DNA of 64,000 nt from NCBI GenBank assembly GCA_965200095.1, contig OZ241350.1, positions 2,418,001-2,482,000 on the forward strand, in the 5' to 3' direction. This document shows, in pieces, positions 33,816 to 42,191 of this stretch; position 1 is the first letter of the stretch, and each line of letters starts with the position of its first letter. The DNA is from JANQOH01 sp965200095 (GTDB lineage Bacteria > Pseudomonadota > Alphaproteobacteria > UBA7887). The notes under the pieces were generated by a model that saw nothing but the letters and a program-made list of their open reading frames with translations, searched no databases and had not been told where the DNA came from. The translations under genes were made by a program, and so were the position numbers.

Positions 33816-35089
33816 CGTCATTCCCGCGAAAGCGGGAATCTCTTTGCGGCGTTTCCGTAAGAAAAACCGGGCCGGTATAGCGGACGGCCACCCCCGGATT
33901 CCCGCTTTCGAGCGTGCGAAGAAATCGAACGGCCTTACAAACACTCGTCATTCCCGCGAAAGCGGGAATCTATCGCGGCGTTTCCGCAAGGAAAACCGGG
34001 CCGACATTGCGGACGACCGCGTCCGGATTCCCGCTTTCGAGCGTGCGAAGAAATCGAACAGCGTTACAAACACTCGTCATTCCCGCGAAAGCGGGAATCT
34101 CTTGCGGCGTTTCCGCAAGGAAAACCGGGCCGACATTGCGGACGACCGCGTCCGGATTCCCGCTTTCGAGCGTGCGAAGAAATCGAACGGCGTTACAAAC
34201 ACTCGTCATTCCCGCGAAAGCGGGAATCTCTTTGCAGCGTTTCCGCAAGAAAAACCGGGCCGACATTGCGGACGACCGCGTCCGGATTCCCGCTTTCGAG
34301 CGTGTGAAGAAATCGAACGGCGTTACAAATACTCGTCATTCCCGCGAAAGCGGGAATCTCTTTGCGGCGTTTCCGTAAGAAAAACCGGGCCGACATTGCG
34401 GACGACCGCGTCCGGATTCCCGCTTTCGAGCGTGCGAAGAAATCGGACGGCGTTACAAACACTCGTCATTCCCGCGAAAGCGGGAATCTCTTTGCGGCGT
34501 TTCCGTAAGAAAAACCGGGCCGACATTGCGGACGACCGCGTCCGGATTCCCGCTTTCGAGCGTGCGAAGAAATCGGACGGCGTTACAAACACTCGTCATT
34601 CCCGCGAAAGCGGGAATCTCTTTGCGGCATTTCCGCAAGGAAAACCGGGCCGACATTGCGGACGACCGCGTCCGGATTCCCGCTTTCGAGCGTGCGAAGA
34701 AATCGAACAGCGTTACAAACACTCGTCATTCCCGCGAAAGCGGGAATCTCTTTGCGGCGTTTCCGCAAGGAAAACCGGGCCGACATTGCGGACGACCGCG
34801 TCCGGATTCCCGCTTTCGAGCGTGCGAAGAAATCGAACAGCGTTACAAACACTCGTCATTCCCGCGAAAGCGGGAATCTCTTTGCGGCGTTTCCGTGAGA
34901 AAAACCGGGCCGACATTGCGGACGACCGCGTCCGGATTCCCGCTTTCGAGCGTGCGAAGAAATCGGACGGCGTTACAAACACTCGTCATTCCCGCGAAAG
35001 CGGGAATCTCTTTGCGGCGTTTCCGTGAGAAAAACCGGGCCGACATTGCGGACGACCGCGTCCGGATTCCCGCTTTCGCGGGAATGACG
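33816..35089. repeat. Tandem array of ten ~130-bp units with dRS3-like hairpins
   Basis: CGTCATTCCCGCGAAAGCGG starts at 33816, 33946, 34075, 34204, 34334, 34464, 34594, 34724, 34854 and 34984, giving a 129-130-bp period. Each unit has the hairpin ATTCCCGCGAAAGCGGGAAT, the core of the 105-bp elements, a truncated right end (GGATTCCCGCTTTCG) and a linker (AGCGTGCGAAGAAATCG). The last unit closes at 35089 with a full inverted end, so the whole array has the same termini as a single element. ORFs here on both strands repeat the same peptide in rotating frames and are not genes. The 560 bp before and 260 bp after the array hold only repeat pieces and GC-rich sequence. Confidence 0.92.
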
Positions 35090-35598
35090 AGTATTTGTAA
35101 CGCCGTTCGATTTCTTCACACGCTCGACAGCATCGAACCGCTTCCCGCGGGGCTTGCGGCGGGCGACGATATGGCGCTCCTCCCCGGGCGGGCCCGGTTT
35201 CCGCAGTTTGCAGGCCGCCGGGCACGCCAGCGTCGAGGCGGCAGGGCGCTATCGCGGCCACGTGGGCGTCGGGGCGCGCCGGGGTCTTTCGCCAGGCGCC
35301 CCGGTAAAGCGCGGCGCAGGACGCCCCCCGCATCCGCGAGGGCAGGCTCGCCCCCGGGAACGGCAAAGACCCGCTTTCGCCGGGTTCTCGTCGCGTCGGC
35401 GGGGCTGGGGATGGGTTTCTTCACACATTCCACGGCGATTTGCATAGCCCGCCGCCCGAAACGGCGAATACGGGACCTCTGCGCAGGGCCGGGATTTTCG
35501 GGGTTCGACGCAGCCAGGCGGTTCGTTCGCTCGTCCGGGCTTCCGGTCGGCGCAACGATCGCCCGCGGATCGGTCGGGTTCTCGCGCGCGCGTGGCGG

Positions 35599-35969
35599 GT
35601 GTCAGAAAAAATTTCTGCGTTTCCCCTTGACACGCATTTTCCGGGGCCGGATCATTCGGGCCATGTTCGATTTCATCCCCCCCCCCCCCCCCCCCGCAGC
35701 GCACAACGCATAACGCGGAACTGAACGAGCGCCGCTTCGGCACGGGCCGTTCCGCTGCATCGTTCCTTTGCTCATGCGCCGCCGTTCCCGGCGGCGTTTC
35801 GATTCCGGCGACAGGCTGCGGCCCCGGCGTGAAGAACGCGCCGGGCGCGCCCTCCGCCTGCCGGGACACCGACAGCCCCGGCCTTGTCCGGGGCGCCGGC
35901 ATCGAGCCCCGGCACATCCAGAGCATGGTGGACCGGACGATCCGCCACCTGCTCGCCAACCCGGTTCTC
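35599..35969 (+). pseudogene. Truncated, out-of-frame lpoB-like duplicate
   Basis: From the GTG at 35599 the first 25 codons match the leader of the gene at 22481. With 19 C (35677-35695) the frame then ends at 35724, one base out of phase with the lipoprotein frame. That frame continues with SFLCSCAAVPGGVSIPATGC, KNAPGAPSA and HIQSMVDRTIRHLLANPVLE and loses homology at 35969. The LpoB domain itself is missing. The following 290 bp up to the next gene show no recognisable content apart from an open frame to 36251. Confidence 0.8.
35677..35695 (+). repeat. Poly-C tract of 19 bases
   Basis: Counterpart of the 36-C tract at 22558. Its length is off by one base (or two) from the phase that would join the GTG leader to the lipoprotein frame. 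Confidence 0.85.
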
Positions 35970-36262
35970 GAACGGGCGGCGCGCCCCCCCCCCCTCCAAT
36001 CGCGAAGCGACGAACGACGCTGCGACCGTCGAAGCGCTGCCGGCCGCGACCGCCGCCGAGCGACCCGAACTTGGCCTTCGGAGACGCCATATGCGCCCCT
36101 ACTACCACATTTCGACGGACGGAAGCGCTTCGTCGCCGGCAGGACCGGCGGCGGCGGGCGGCGACGTCGGCGGCGGGGTGGGCGCGCGGCGCGGCGGCGC
36201 CGCGCCTTCGGACGACTGCGCGCGAAGCGCGGCCGTAAACGACAACATTGAGGGAGGGAAGG

Positions 36263-37243
36263 ATGACCGGTTATCTGAAGACGCTCGTTGCGCTCGTCGT
36301 GGCGCTTATGGCGACGGTCGGCGATCTGCGCGGTGCGGAAGCGCAGGAATACGATGCGAAACCGTGGGTCTCATTTGTCTGGGATGTTATGACCGCTCCG
36401 GGCTGGATATCAGACCCGAGGGTAACAAGGGGCGTCGGTGATTGGGGATTCAGTTTCGGCGATAGCGCGGAGGCGGCGGAAAGCGCTGGCAAAGAGCGTT
36501 GTCGTTCGACAATAACTCCGAATTTTGACTATATAACGGGTGATTACTATACGTTGGAATCATATTGTACAGATGCCGTGACCGAGAGTCACAGTTGTAT
36601 TGCTGTGCCGCTCATCGTCGCCGAAGGGCTTGCAATCATCGAAGATACAATCGGAGTGGGAGACACAGCAAGCGCAGCCGAAACTCTTGCCCTTGAACGT
36701 CTCGAAGACTGGAGGGATAGTGTGAGTGGCCGCTGGCCGCTAGGATCTGTCCATGTCGCGTGCGCTGGGATGGCCGCGGCTGGGATGGCCGCGGAGGATG
36801 CGGAACCGGCGCAATGGGCGCAATGGGGGGCGCTGGCGTTCGGTCGGTTGGAGACGGCGGACGGGACGGAGAGCGCCTGGGCGTTCGGCTTCGGCGACGA
36901 TGACGCGGCGGCGGAACGCGCGGCGCTGGATCGGTGCGCGGACCGTCTGGGTTCTCCGTGCGAGAGCTGGGACACTTTTTCGGACAGTTGCAGGGCGATA
37001 GCGGTAAGCGCTTGTCCCGCGGGCTGCACGTGGCCGGCTTATGGCGCGGACGGCGGAGTCACCCGGGACGAGGCGATAACCCGGGCTGTCGCGAGTTGCG
37101 AGGATGCGGCGTCCGGTTCGGGTGTGTCGGGTGTGTCGGGCACCTGTCGCCTGGCAATCGGCGACGAAGGCAGGCCGGGCGTCCATTGTGTCGGCTCGGC
37201 GCAGGGTCGGGACGGCGGCGGCGGCGGCGGCGGCCAGCGATAG
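36263..37243 (+). CDS. Secreted protein with two DUF4189-like domains
   Basis: The product (326 aa) has a signal peptide (LVALVVALMATVGDLRGAEA). A divergent first domain (GDWGFSFGDSAEAAESAGKERC) is followed by a canonical DUF4189 domain in the second half (AWAFGFGDDDAAAERAALDRC, SDSCRAIAVSACP, ITRAVASCEDAASG and GTCRLAIGDEG). The AGGGAGGGAAGG ribosome site decides the ATG. Small in-frame duplications are visible: GCTGGGATGGCCGCG twice near 36768 and GTGTCGG twice near 37124. The first half is distinctly AT-richer than its surroundings, which could reflect transfer. It lies 32 bp ahead of the nuclease-like gene. Confidence 0.7.
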   Translation: MTGYLKTLVALVVALMATVGDLRGAEAQEYDAKPWVSFVWDVMTAPGWISDPRVTRGVGDWGFSFGDSAEAAESAGKERCRSTITPNFDYITGDYYTLESYCTDAVTESHSCIAVPLIVAEGLAIIEDTIGVGDTASAAETLALERLEDWRDSVSGRWPLGSVHVACAGMAAAGMAAEDAEPAQWAQWGALAFGRLETADGTESAWAFGFGDDDAAAERAALDRCADRLGSPCESWDTFSDSCRAIAVSACPAGCTWPAYGADGGVTRDEAITRAVASCEDAASGSGVSGVSGTCRLAIGDEGRPGVHCVGSAQGRDGGGGGGGQR

Positions 37244-37275
37244 TCGTTGACTGGAGACGGGACACGGGGGTTGCG

Positions 37276-38031
37276 ATGACCGGTCGGGGGCTGGCGGCGC
37301 TGGCGGGGCTGGGGCTGGCGGCGCTGGGGGCTTCGGGCGCGGCGGCGAGGGATTACGAATGGCCCGTGGTCGAGGTCGTCGACGGGGCGACTCTGGTCGT
37401 CGATGCGGGGGCGGATTTTCCGCCCGGACTGGCGATGCTGACGGTGTGCGACGAGAAGGCGGCGGACCGGCTGGATTTTCAGCGCTACGGGGGCGATTTC
37501 GTTTCGGAACGGCTGGCGGCGGCGTCGAAGGTCGTTATCGAGAATCCGCGGTTCGTGGAGGCGGATCGCGGATGCCAGGTCGTCGCCGAGGTGATCATCG
37601 ACGGCGAGGCTCTCTGGGTGTCGGCGCTTGCGGACTGGCCGGGGCCCAGCCATCTTCTTCGGGAAGGCGCGGCGCCGGCCGATTACGAATGGCCGGTGGT
37701 CGAGGTCGTCGACGGGGCGACTCTGGTCGTCGATGCGGGGGCGGATTTTCCGCCGGAACTGGCGATGCTGACGGTGCGGGTCGCCGGGCTGGGCGGCGGC
37801 GGGACATTTCAGCGCAACGAGGGCGATTGGGTCTCGCGAACGCTTGCGGCGGCGTCGAAGGTCGTCATCCGCAACCCGCGCTACGGGGACGCGGACTGCG
37901 AATGCCAGGTCGTCGCCGACGTGCTTGTCGACGGCGACTCTCTCGTCCTGCTGGCGCTGGTGCGGTCGGCGACCCGCTCGAGGCTTCCCCTGGTTCCCAA
38001 GCCGCCGGAAGGCGCGCGGCCGGCGCCGTGA
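37276..38031 (+). CDS. Secreted tandem nuclease-like protein, paralogue
   Basis: The product is 251 residues with a signal peptide (LAALAGLGLAALGASGAAA). It has two copies of the DYEWPVVEVVDGATLVVDAG...VVADVLVDGDSL domain, closely related to each other and to the gene at 29945. As there, the catalytic strand of true thermonucleases is not recognisable: the segment after AMLTV reads RVAGLGGGGTFQ in the second copy. Codons of the two domains are nearly identical over long stretches (37351-37440 and 37681-37770), indicating a recent internal duplication or gene conversion. It overlaps the next ORF by GTGA. Confidence 0.65.
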   Translation: MTGRGLAALAGLGLAALGASGAAARDYEWPVVEVVDGATLVVDAGADFPPGLAMLTVCDEKAADRLDFQRYGGDFVSERLAAASKVVIENPRFVEADRGCQVVAEVIIDGEALWVSALADWPGPSHLLREGAAPADYEWPVVEVVDGATLVVDAGADFPPELAMLTVRVAGLGGGGTFQRNEGDWVSRTLAAASKVVIRNPRYGDADCECQVVADVLVDGDSLVLLALVRSATRSRLPLVPKPPEGARPAP

Positions 38032-38434
38032 ACCGGGGGCGGCGCGACCGCAACCGGTTCGCGAAACGGCGGCGGCTGAATATGCGCGCCGGCGAGACGC
38101 TGGCGTCGGCGCGGGCGCGCTGGGAGGCGGAAGACCGCTGTCGGGATTGCGGCCCGCCGCTCCTCGAGGACGGCGGGACGGGCGCGCGCTGCGGGCCTTG
38201 CAGGCGGGGCGCGGGACGGCGGCGGCAGGGCGCGGACGGGCCGCGCGCGCCCGGCGACGGGCCGCCGCGCGCCGGCCAGCTGAAGGCGATCACCCTGATG
38301 TGCGCGGACCGCGGCGTCGAGCGCGACGCGCCGGCGACGGAGCGCGAAGCGGACGAACTGATCAAGGCGCTGGCGGCGCTGCCGAAGCGGCGGGCTTGCG
38401 CGCCGGCGCGGGGCGCGGCGGGGCGTCTCGATGA
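38028..38434 (+). CDS. Zinc-ribbon-like small protein, possibly frameshifted
   Basis: The GTG at 38028 overlaps the preceding stop (GTGA). The frame encodes a basic start (MNRGRRDRNRFAKRRRLN), a four-cysteine zinc-ribbon pattern (CRDCGPPLLEDG...CGPC), and a helical segment QLKAITLMCADRGVERDAPATEREADELIKAL that looks like a real conserved domain. After about codon 125 the frame stays open to 39044 against an antisense gene, so the true end is unclear. A shift of frame would end at the TGA 38432-38434, overlapping the next ATG. The first module has the same start (MNRAWTRRDRNR at 31062), cut off by an IS fragment. Function unknown. Confidence 0.4.
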
Positions 38435-38646
38435 CGGCGAAGCGCGGCGGGCGGGACCTGTTCTCGGAGGCGGGGAAGGGTCTCGATGCGGCGTTGGAAT
38501 CGTTTTCGCGGGCCCGGGAGCGTCCGGGCGGCGCGGAACGCGGCGGCTCGTCGCTGGCGCGGGGCGGCTTGCCGGGGCTGCGGGTTGTCGAGGGCGGCGG
38601 TGCGGGCGGGGCGCGCAGCGGAGCGGCGGTCAGGGAAGGAGTTTGA
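38431..38646 (+). CDS. Small hypothetical protein
   Basis: A 71-codon ORF starting MTAKRGGRDLFSEAGKGLDA, whose first 35 residues have a plausible amphipathic helix (LDAALESFSRARERPGG). The rest is Gly/Arg-rich. Its 3' end overlaps the convergent coiled-coil gene by 17 bp. A 47-bp segment of its 3' part (from GCCGGGGCTGCGGGTTGTCG at 38571) is repeated at 39367. Unrecognised; coding status uncertain. Confidence 0.35.
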   Translation: MTAKRGGRDLFSEAGKGLDAALESFSRARERPGGAERGGSSLARGGLPGLRVVEGGGAGGARSGAAVREGV

Positions 38647-39055
38647 GGAGCGCGACCACGACGGCGGCGGTGGCGATCAACCCGCCATACATCCGCACTG
38701 TCAGACGCGTCTCGAGCCTGCCGATCTCCGACTCGACCTTGCCTTCAAGGCGAGCGCTTTCCGACTCGACCTTGCCTTCAAGGCGAGCGACATCGGTCTT
38801 TACCTCGGCAATTTCGGTTTTCACCTCGGCGATGCCGGCGTCGACCTTGCCTTCGAGGCGTGCGGTCTCCGACTCGATCTTGCTTTCGAGGCGGGCGGCC
38901 TCCGACTCGATCTTGCTTTCGAGGCGGGCGGCGTCTTCCCCGGTCGCGACGCCTTCCGAGACGGCGTCGCGGACCATGGCGACGGCCGCCTCCGCCTGGG
39001 GTTCGTCGAACCCGGCGTTCCGCAAAGCCTTGGCGGCGGCATAAGTGTCGAACAT
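38630..39055 (-). CDS. Coiled-coil membrane protein, DUF1640/CCDC90-like
   Basis: This encodes 141 residues. The N-terminal helical region (FDTYAAAKALRNAGFDEPQAEAAVAMVRDAV) resembles the DUF1640 family. It is followed by about ten heptad-like LESKIESE / LEGKVESE repeats forming a long coiled coil, then a basic turn and a C-terminal membrane helix (MYGGLIATAAVVVALLKLL). Such proteins are common in alphaproteobacteria and phages; function unknown. The repeated codons (TCGAGGCGGGCGG and similar) make the gene prone to length variation. Start chosen at the ATG giving MFDTYAAAK. Confidence 0.75.
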   Translation of the reverse strand: MFDTYAAAKALRNAGFDEPQAEAAVAMVRDAVSEGVATGEDAARLESKIESEAARLESKIESETARLEGKVDAGIAEVKTEIAEVKTDVARLEGKVESESARLEGKVESEIGRLETRLTVRMYGGLIATAAVVVALLKLLP

Positions 39056-39717
39056 GGCTGTCAATCTACGCCGCCCCGCCGCCCGACGCAAGCTGGCAGC
39101 GGCGCTCCCAGGGGGGCCGTAACCGGTTTGCCGCATCGCTATGGGCGAAAATGAGAATTGCCGGCAAGCTGGCCGCTGCGGGCGCCCGAATCCCGGGAAC
39201 GGGCGCGTGCAAAATTCGACCGGGCTTCTCCCGGGGATGACCGCGACCGGTCCGCCGCATCGCTGCAAAAGCCTGCTTCGCCGGATTCTCGCAGATACCG
39301 CGGTGCGGCGCCCTGAAACAACTCTCGTTACGGACGTGGCGGTGAACTTCTTCGCACACTCCGAACTCGCCGGGGCTGCGGGTTGTCGAGGGCGGCGGCT
39401 CGGGCGGGGCGCGGCCGCTGGGGTCGGCGGCGGCGCGGGTTGTTCGGGATGCGGATAAGGGTTGGCGTCGGCGGCGGTTGCGCAGCGGTTCGGCGTCCGG
39501 CGGATTGGGCGATCGGACCGTCGTGGAAGCGGGACCGGGATCGGGACGCGCTGCGGCGGGCGATGCGCAACGCGAACGAGAAGCGGGTTTCGATAGCGGG
39601 CGCGGGCCGGCCGGCGGTATCGCCATAGCCCGGGCCGGCGGGGTGTCGCGCGGCGTGAAATTCTTTATGCTGACGGCCAGGGAACATGCCCGCCGCGGAC
39701 GGATCGGAGGAACGAAC
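39056..39717. other. Intergenic stretch with repeat fragments
   Basis: About 660 bp with no supported gene. It contains pieces related to other repeats of the region (GCTTCGCCGGATTCTCGC near 39270, CTTCTTCGCACACTCCG near 39347) and a 47-bp copy (39367-39413) of sequence from 38571-38617. A GGAGG at 39706-39710 serves the following gene. Confidence 0.5.
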
Positions 39718-40056
39718 GTGATTTTTCCACGCGCCATCGCCGCCGCCGCCGCCGTCGCCTTCTCGCTCGCCGCCGCGTCGGCGTTCGCGTTCAGCGCCGG
39801 CGACCCCGCGCGGGGGCATGAATTCGCGCTCGAACGCTGCTCGGGCTGTCACGAGACGCCGGGCGGCCGCCCGACGCTGGTGGCGCCGGCCTTCACGGCC
39901 ATCGCGTCGGACCCGGAGACCTGGAACGCCGAAACCCTCGCCGCCGCGGTGAGGAAGCCGCATTGGGGGCAGCGGCGCGTTTCGCGCGGAGACGGGGCGG
40001 ACGTAATCGCCTATATCGACTCGTTGCGGGCGGAGATCGAAAGGGCAGGCGAATGA
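39718..40056 (+). CDS. Small periplasmic cytochrome c-like protein
   Basis: The product is 112 residues from a GTG preceded by GGAGG. A signal peptide (AIAAAAAVAFSLAAASAFA) is followed by a class I heme-attachment site ERCSGCHE near residue 40. The C-terminal helix DGADVIAYIDSLRAEIE is typical of cytochrome c. In related small cytochromes a PHPxMPN-type loop supplies the axial methionine before this helix; here the loop reads KPHWGQRRVSRGD and no Met is present. The heme may thus have altered ligation. The stop overlaps the TRAP binding-protein ATG (ATGA), implying a shared transcript. Confidence 0.7.
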   Translation: MIFPRAIAAAAAVAFSLAAASAFAFSAGDPARGHEFALERCSGCHETPGGRPTLVAPAFTAIASDPETWNAETLAAAVRKPHWGQRRVSRGDGADVIAYIDSLRAEIERAGE

Positions 40057-41156
40057 GCCGGAAGAACGGGACGACGCAAGCCCGCGCCGGACGCCGCGCG
40101 TTCCTGGCGGGCGCCGCTGCGGGCGGGGCGGCGGCGGCGTTTCCGGCGCCGGCCCTCGCCCAGGGCCGCGTGCGCTGGCGGATGCTGACCACATGGCCGA
40201 AGAACTTCCCCGGCCTCGGCGTCGCCGCGCAACGCATCGCCGACCGCATCGGCGAATTGTCGGGCGGACGCATGGAAGTCAAACTCTTCGCCGCCGGCGA
40301 ATTCGTGCCGGCGTTCGAGATGTTCGACGCAGTCCGCGAAGGCAAGGCGGAGATGGGCCACGACGCGCCCTATTACTGGATCGCCAAGCAGAAGGCCTGC
40401 GCCTTTTTCTGCTCGGTCCCCGGCGGGCTGACGCCGTGGGAGCAGATGGGCTGGGTCAATTACGGCGGCGGCCAGGCGCTCTGGGACGAACTCTACGGCG
40501 AATTCGGCCTGCGCGCCTGGCTTGCGGGCAATGCCGGGATGCAGATGGTGGGCTGGTTCAGGAAGCGGATCGGCTCCCTCGCCGACCTGCAAGGCCTGAA
40601 GGTCCGCATGGCCGGACTGCAATCGGAAGTGCTGAGCCGCCTCGGCGCAACGACCGTCAACCTGCCCGGCGGGGAGGTGATGCCGGCGCTGCAATCGGGG
40701 GTCATCGACGCCGCCGAATGGGGCGGGCCGTGGATGGACCTCGCCTTCGGGTTCCACAAGATCGCGAAATACTGCTACGGCCCCGGCGTTCACGAGCCCG
40801 GCGCGTCATTGTCGCTGGTCGTCAACCGCGCGCGATACGACGAGCTGCCGGCGGACCTGCAGGCGGTCGTGCGCACCGCCGCGGAAGTGGAGAATTCGCG
40901 TCTGTTGAGCGAGTTCACGACGAAGAACGCCATCGCCATGGAAGAGCTCGAGACGAAATACGGCGTCGTGTTCGAATCGCTGCCCGACGACGTGTTGCGG
41001 CGGTGGTTCGAGGTCAGCGCGGAGGTGAACGCCGACGCCGGTTCCGGCGGCGACATCAACCGCCGCATTTACGACAGCTGGAGCCGTTTCCGCGCCCGCG
41101 CCATCGCGCTGGCCCCGCTGTCCACCCTGGGCTTCATGCAAAGCCGCGGGGTTTGA
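40053..41156 (+). CDS. TRAP transporter solute-binding protein (DctP family)
   Basis: The product (367 aa) has a Tat-type signal (RRAFLAGAAAGGAAAAF, then PAPALAQ), followed by WRMLTTWPKNFPGLGVAAQRIADRI, the usual DctP/TakP start. LFAAGEFVPAFEMFDAVREGKAEMGHDA, LQGLKVRMAGLQSEVL, and GGEVMPALQSGVIDAAEWGGPW are conserved, including the Arg and the substrate-facing region of 2-oxoacid-binding TakP-like proteins. It captures a small organic acid in the periplasm for a Na+/H+-driven TRAP permease. No DctQ or DctM permease gene is nearby. Confidence 0.9.
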   Translation: MSRKNGTTQARAGRRAFLAGAAAGGAAAAFPAPALAQGRVRWRMLTTWPKNFPGLGVAAQRIADRIGELSGGRMEVKLFAAGEFVPAFEMFDAVREGKAEMGHDAPYYWIAKQKACAFFCSVPGGLTPWEQMGWVNYGGGQALWDELYGEFGLRAWLAGNAGMQMVGWFRKRIGSLADLQGLKVRMAGLQSEVLSRLGATTVNLPGGEVMPALQSGVIDAAEWGGPWMDLAFGFHKIAKYCYGPGVHEPGASLSLVVNRARYDELPADLQAVVRTAAEVENSRLLSEFTTKNAIAMEELETKYGVVFESLPDDVLRRWFEVSAEVNADAGSGGDINRRIYDSWSRFRARAIALAPLSTLGFMQSRGV

Positions 41157-41181
41157 GAGCCGAACGCTCCGCCGGGCGGCA

Positions 41182-42144
41182 TCATTCGGCGGCGATGGCC
41201 GGCGCGTCGACGAGCAGGCCCGCCTGCGTCAGCGCGACGCGCAGGGACTCGATTTCCGAAGCCGGCAATTTCACCAGCGGCGGGCGGACCACCGCCTTGT
41301 CCAACTTGCCGAGAAGCACGAGACATTCCTTCATGCGGTTGTGCATGTCGAGGAAAGGCTCGGCGTAGAACGCGCGCGCCAAGGGGTGCATGCGGTCGTT
41401 AAGCCGCTGCGCGCGGGCCAGGTCCTGCGCCCGCACCGCCTCGAACAGCGCGACCTGCAAGGGCGCGATAACGCTGCCCGCGCCCGACAGCAAGCCGCCC
41501 GCCCCCATCGTCAGCGACGCCATGAGCCACGCCGAATGGGTGGTCAGCAGCGTCACCGGGCGGGGCAGGGACTGAAAGACGCGCGTCTGCCGCTCGTGAA
41601 GCGCCGGGTCGTTGGACCAGTCCTTCACCGCAGCGATGGACGGCGCGGTCTCGAAGAGCGAAAGCAGGGTGTCGAAAGGGTAGCCGAGGCCGGTCGCCGC
41701 CGGATACTGGAAGACGATGAGCGGCAGATCCGTCGCGTCCGCTATGGTTCCGAAATGGGCGCGGGCCATCTCCGGGCGCAGCCGCCCGCCCATCGCCATG
41801 CTCTGCGGCGGAAAGATCAGGAGCGCCGACGCCCCCTCGGAGTCCGCCATGCGCGCCAGACGCGCCGCCTCCAGACTGCCGTCGGCGTAGACCCCCGAAA
41901 TCACCGGCAGCCGGTCGCCGACCTCGTCGAGCGAGAAGGCCAGCGCCCGCTGCTGTTCCCCGAAGGAACAGGCGTGGACCTCCGAGGCATGGCCGTTCAC
42001 CGTGATCGCCGAAACGCCCCTCGTTGCCGCCACATCGCGCAGATGCGCGCGCGTCGCCGCTTCGTCGATGGAGAAATCGTCATGGAACGCCATCAGCGTC
42101 GCCGGAATGACGCCCGAGGGCCGATAGTCGCGATGCCGCTTCAT
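41182..42144 (-). CDS. Dihydrodipicolinate synthase family lyase/aldolase
   Basis: A 320-residue class I aldolase of the DapA/NAL superfamily. The Schiff-base lysine is in AVKDWSND and the catalytic tyrosine in VFQYPAATG. The pyruvate carboxylate loop, GTTGE in true DapA, reads NGHASEVH, so this is probably not lysine biosynthesis but cleavage or condensation of another 2-keto acid. The start at 42144 gives MKRHRDYRPSGVIPA. It lies 47 bp downstream of the Gfo/Idh oxidoreductase on the same strand, suggesting a common catabolic operon, probably of a sugar-acid type substrate. Confidence 0.88.
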   Translation of the reverse strand: MKRHRDYRPSGVIPATLMAFHDDFSIDEAATRAHLRDVAATRGVSAITVNGHASEVHACSFGEQQRALAFSLDEVGDRLPVISGVYADGSLEAARLARMADSEGASALLIFPPQSMAMGGRLRPEMARAHFGTIADATDLPLIVFQYPAATGLGYPFDTLLSLFETAPSIAAVKDWSNDPALHERQTRVFQSLPRPVTLLTTHSAWLMASLTMGAGGLLSGAGSVIAPLQVALFEAVRAQDLARAQRLNDRMHPLARAFYAEPFLDMHNRMKECLVLLGKLDKAVVRPPLVKLPASEIESLRVALTQAGLLVDAPAIAAE

Positions 42145-42191
42145 GCCTCGTCTCCCCGTTCTCCGCTTCCGGTTCTCCGGCGAGCGTAGCC

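Larger units (their letters stand above)
35353..35969 (+). repeat. Segmental duplication, copy 2
   Basis: Second copy of the segment at 22241-22864, in the same orientation and 13.1 kb away. It begins at CCCGGGAACGGCAAA and ends after CTCGCCAACCCGGTTCT, where homology to the LpoB-like gene stops abruptly. The core promoter/leader is nearly unchanged, whereas the lipoprotein part has many substitutions. Confidence 0.9.

Noticed and set aside
33816..35089. CRISPR array
   Set aside because: Units are 130 bp, nearly identical throughout and without variable spacers; no cas genes are present.
33784..35713. Long ORFs through the repeat array on both strands (about 395-414 codons)
   Set aside because: The same peptide recurs every 130 bp in rotating frames because the unit lacks stops; it is a by-product of the repeat, with no start context or domain.
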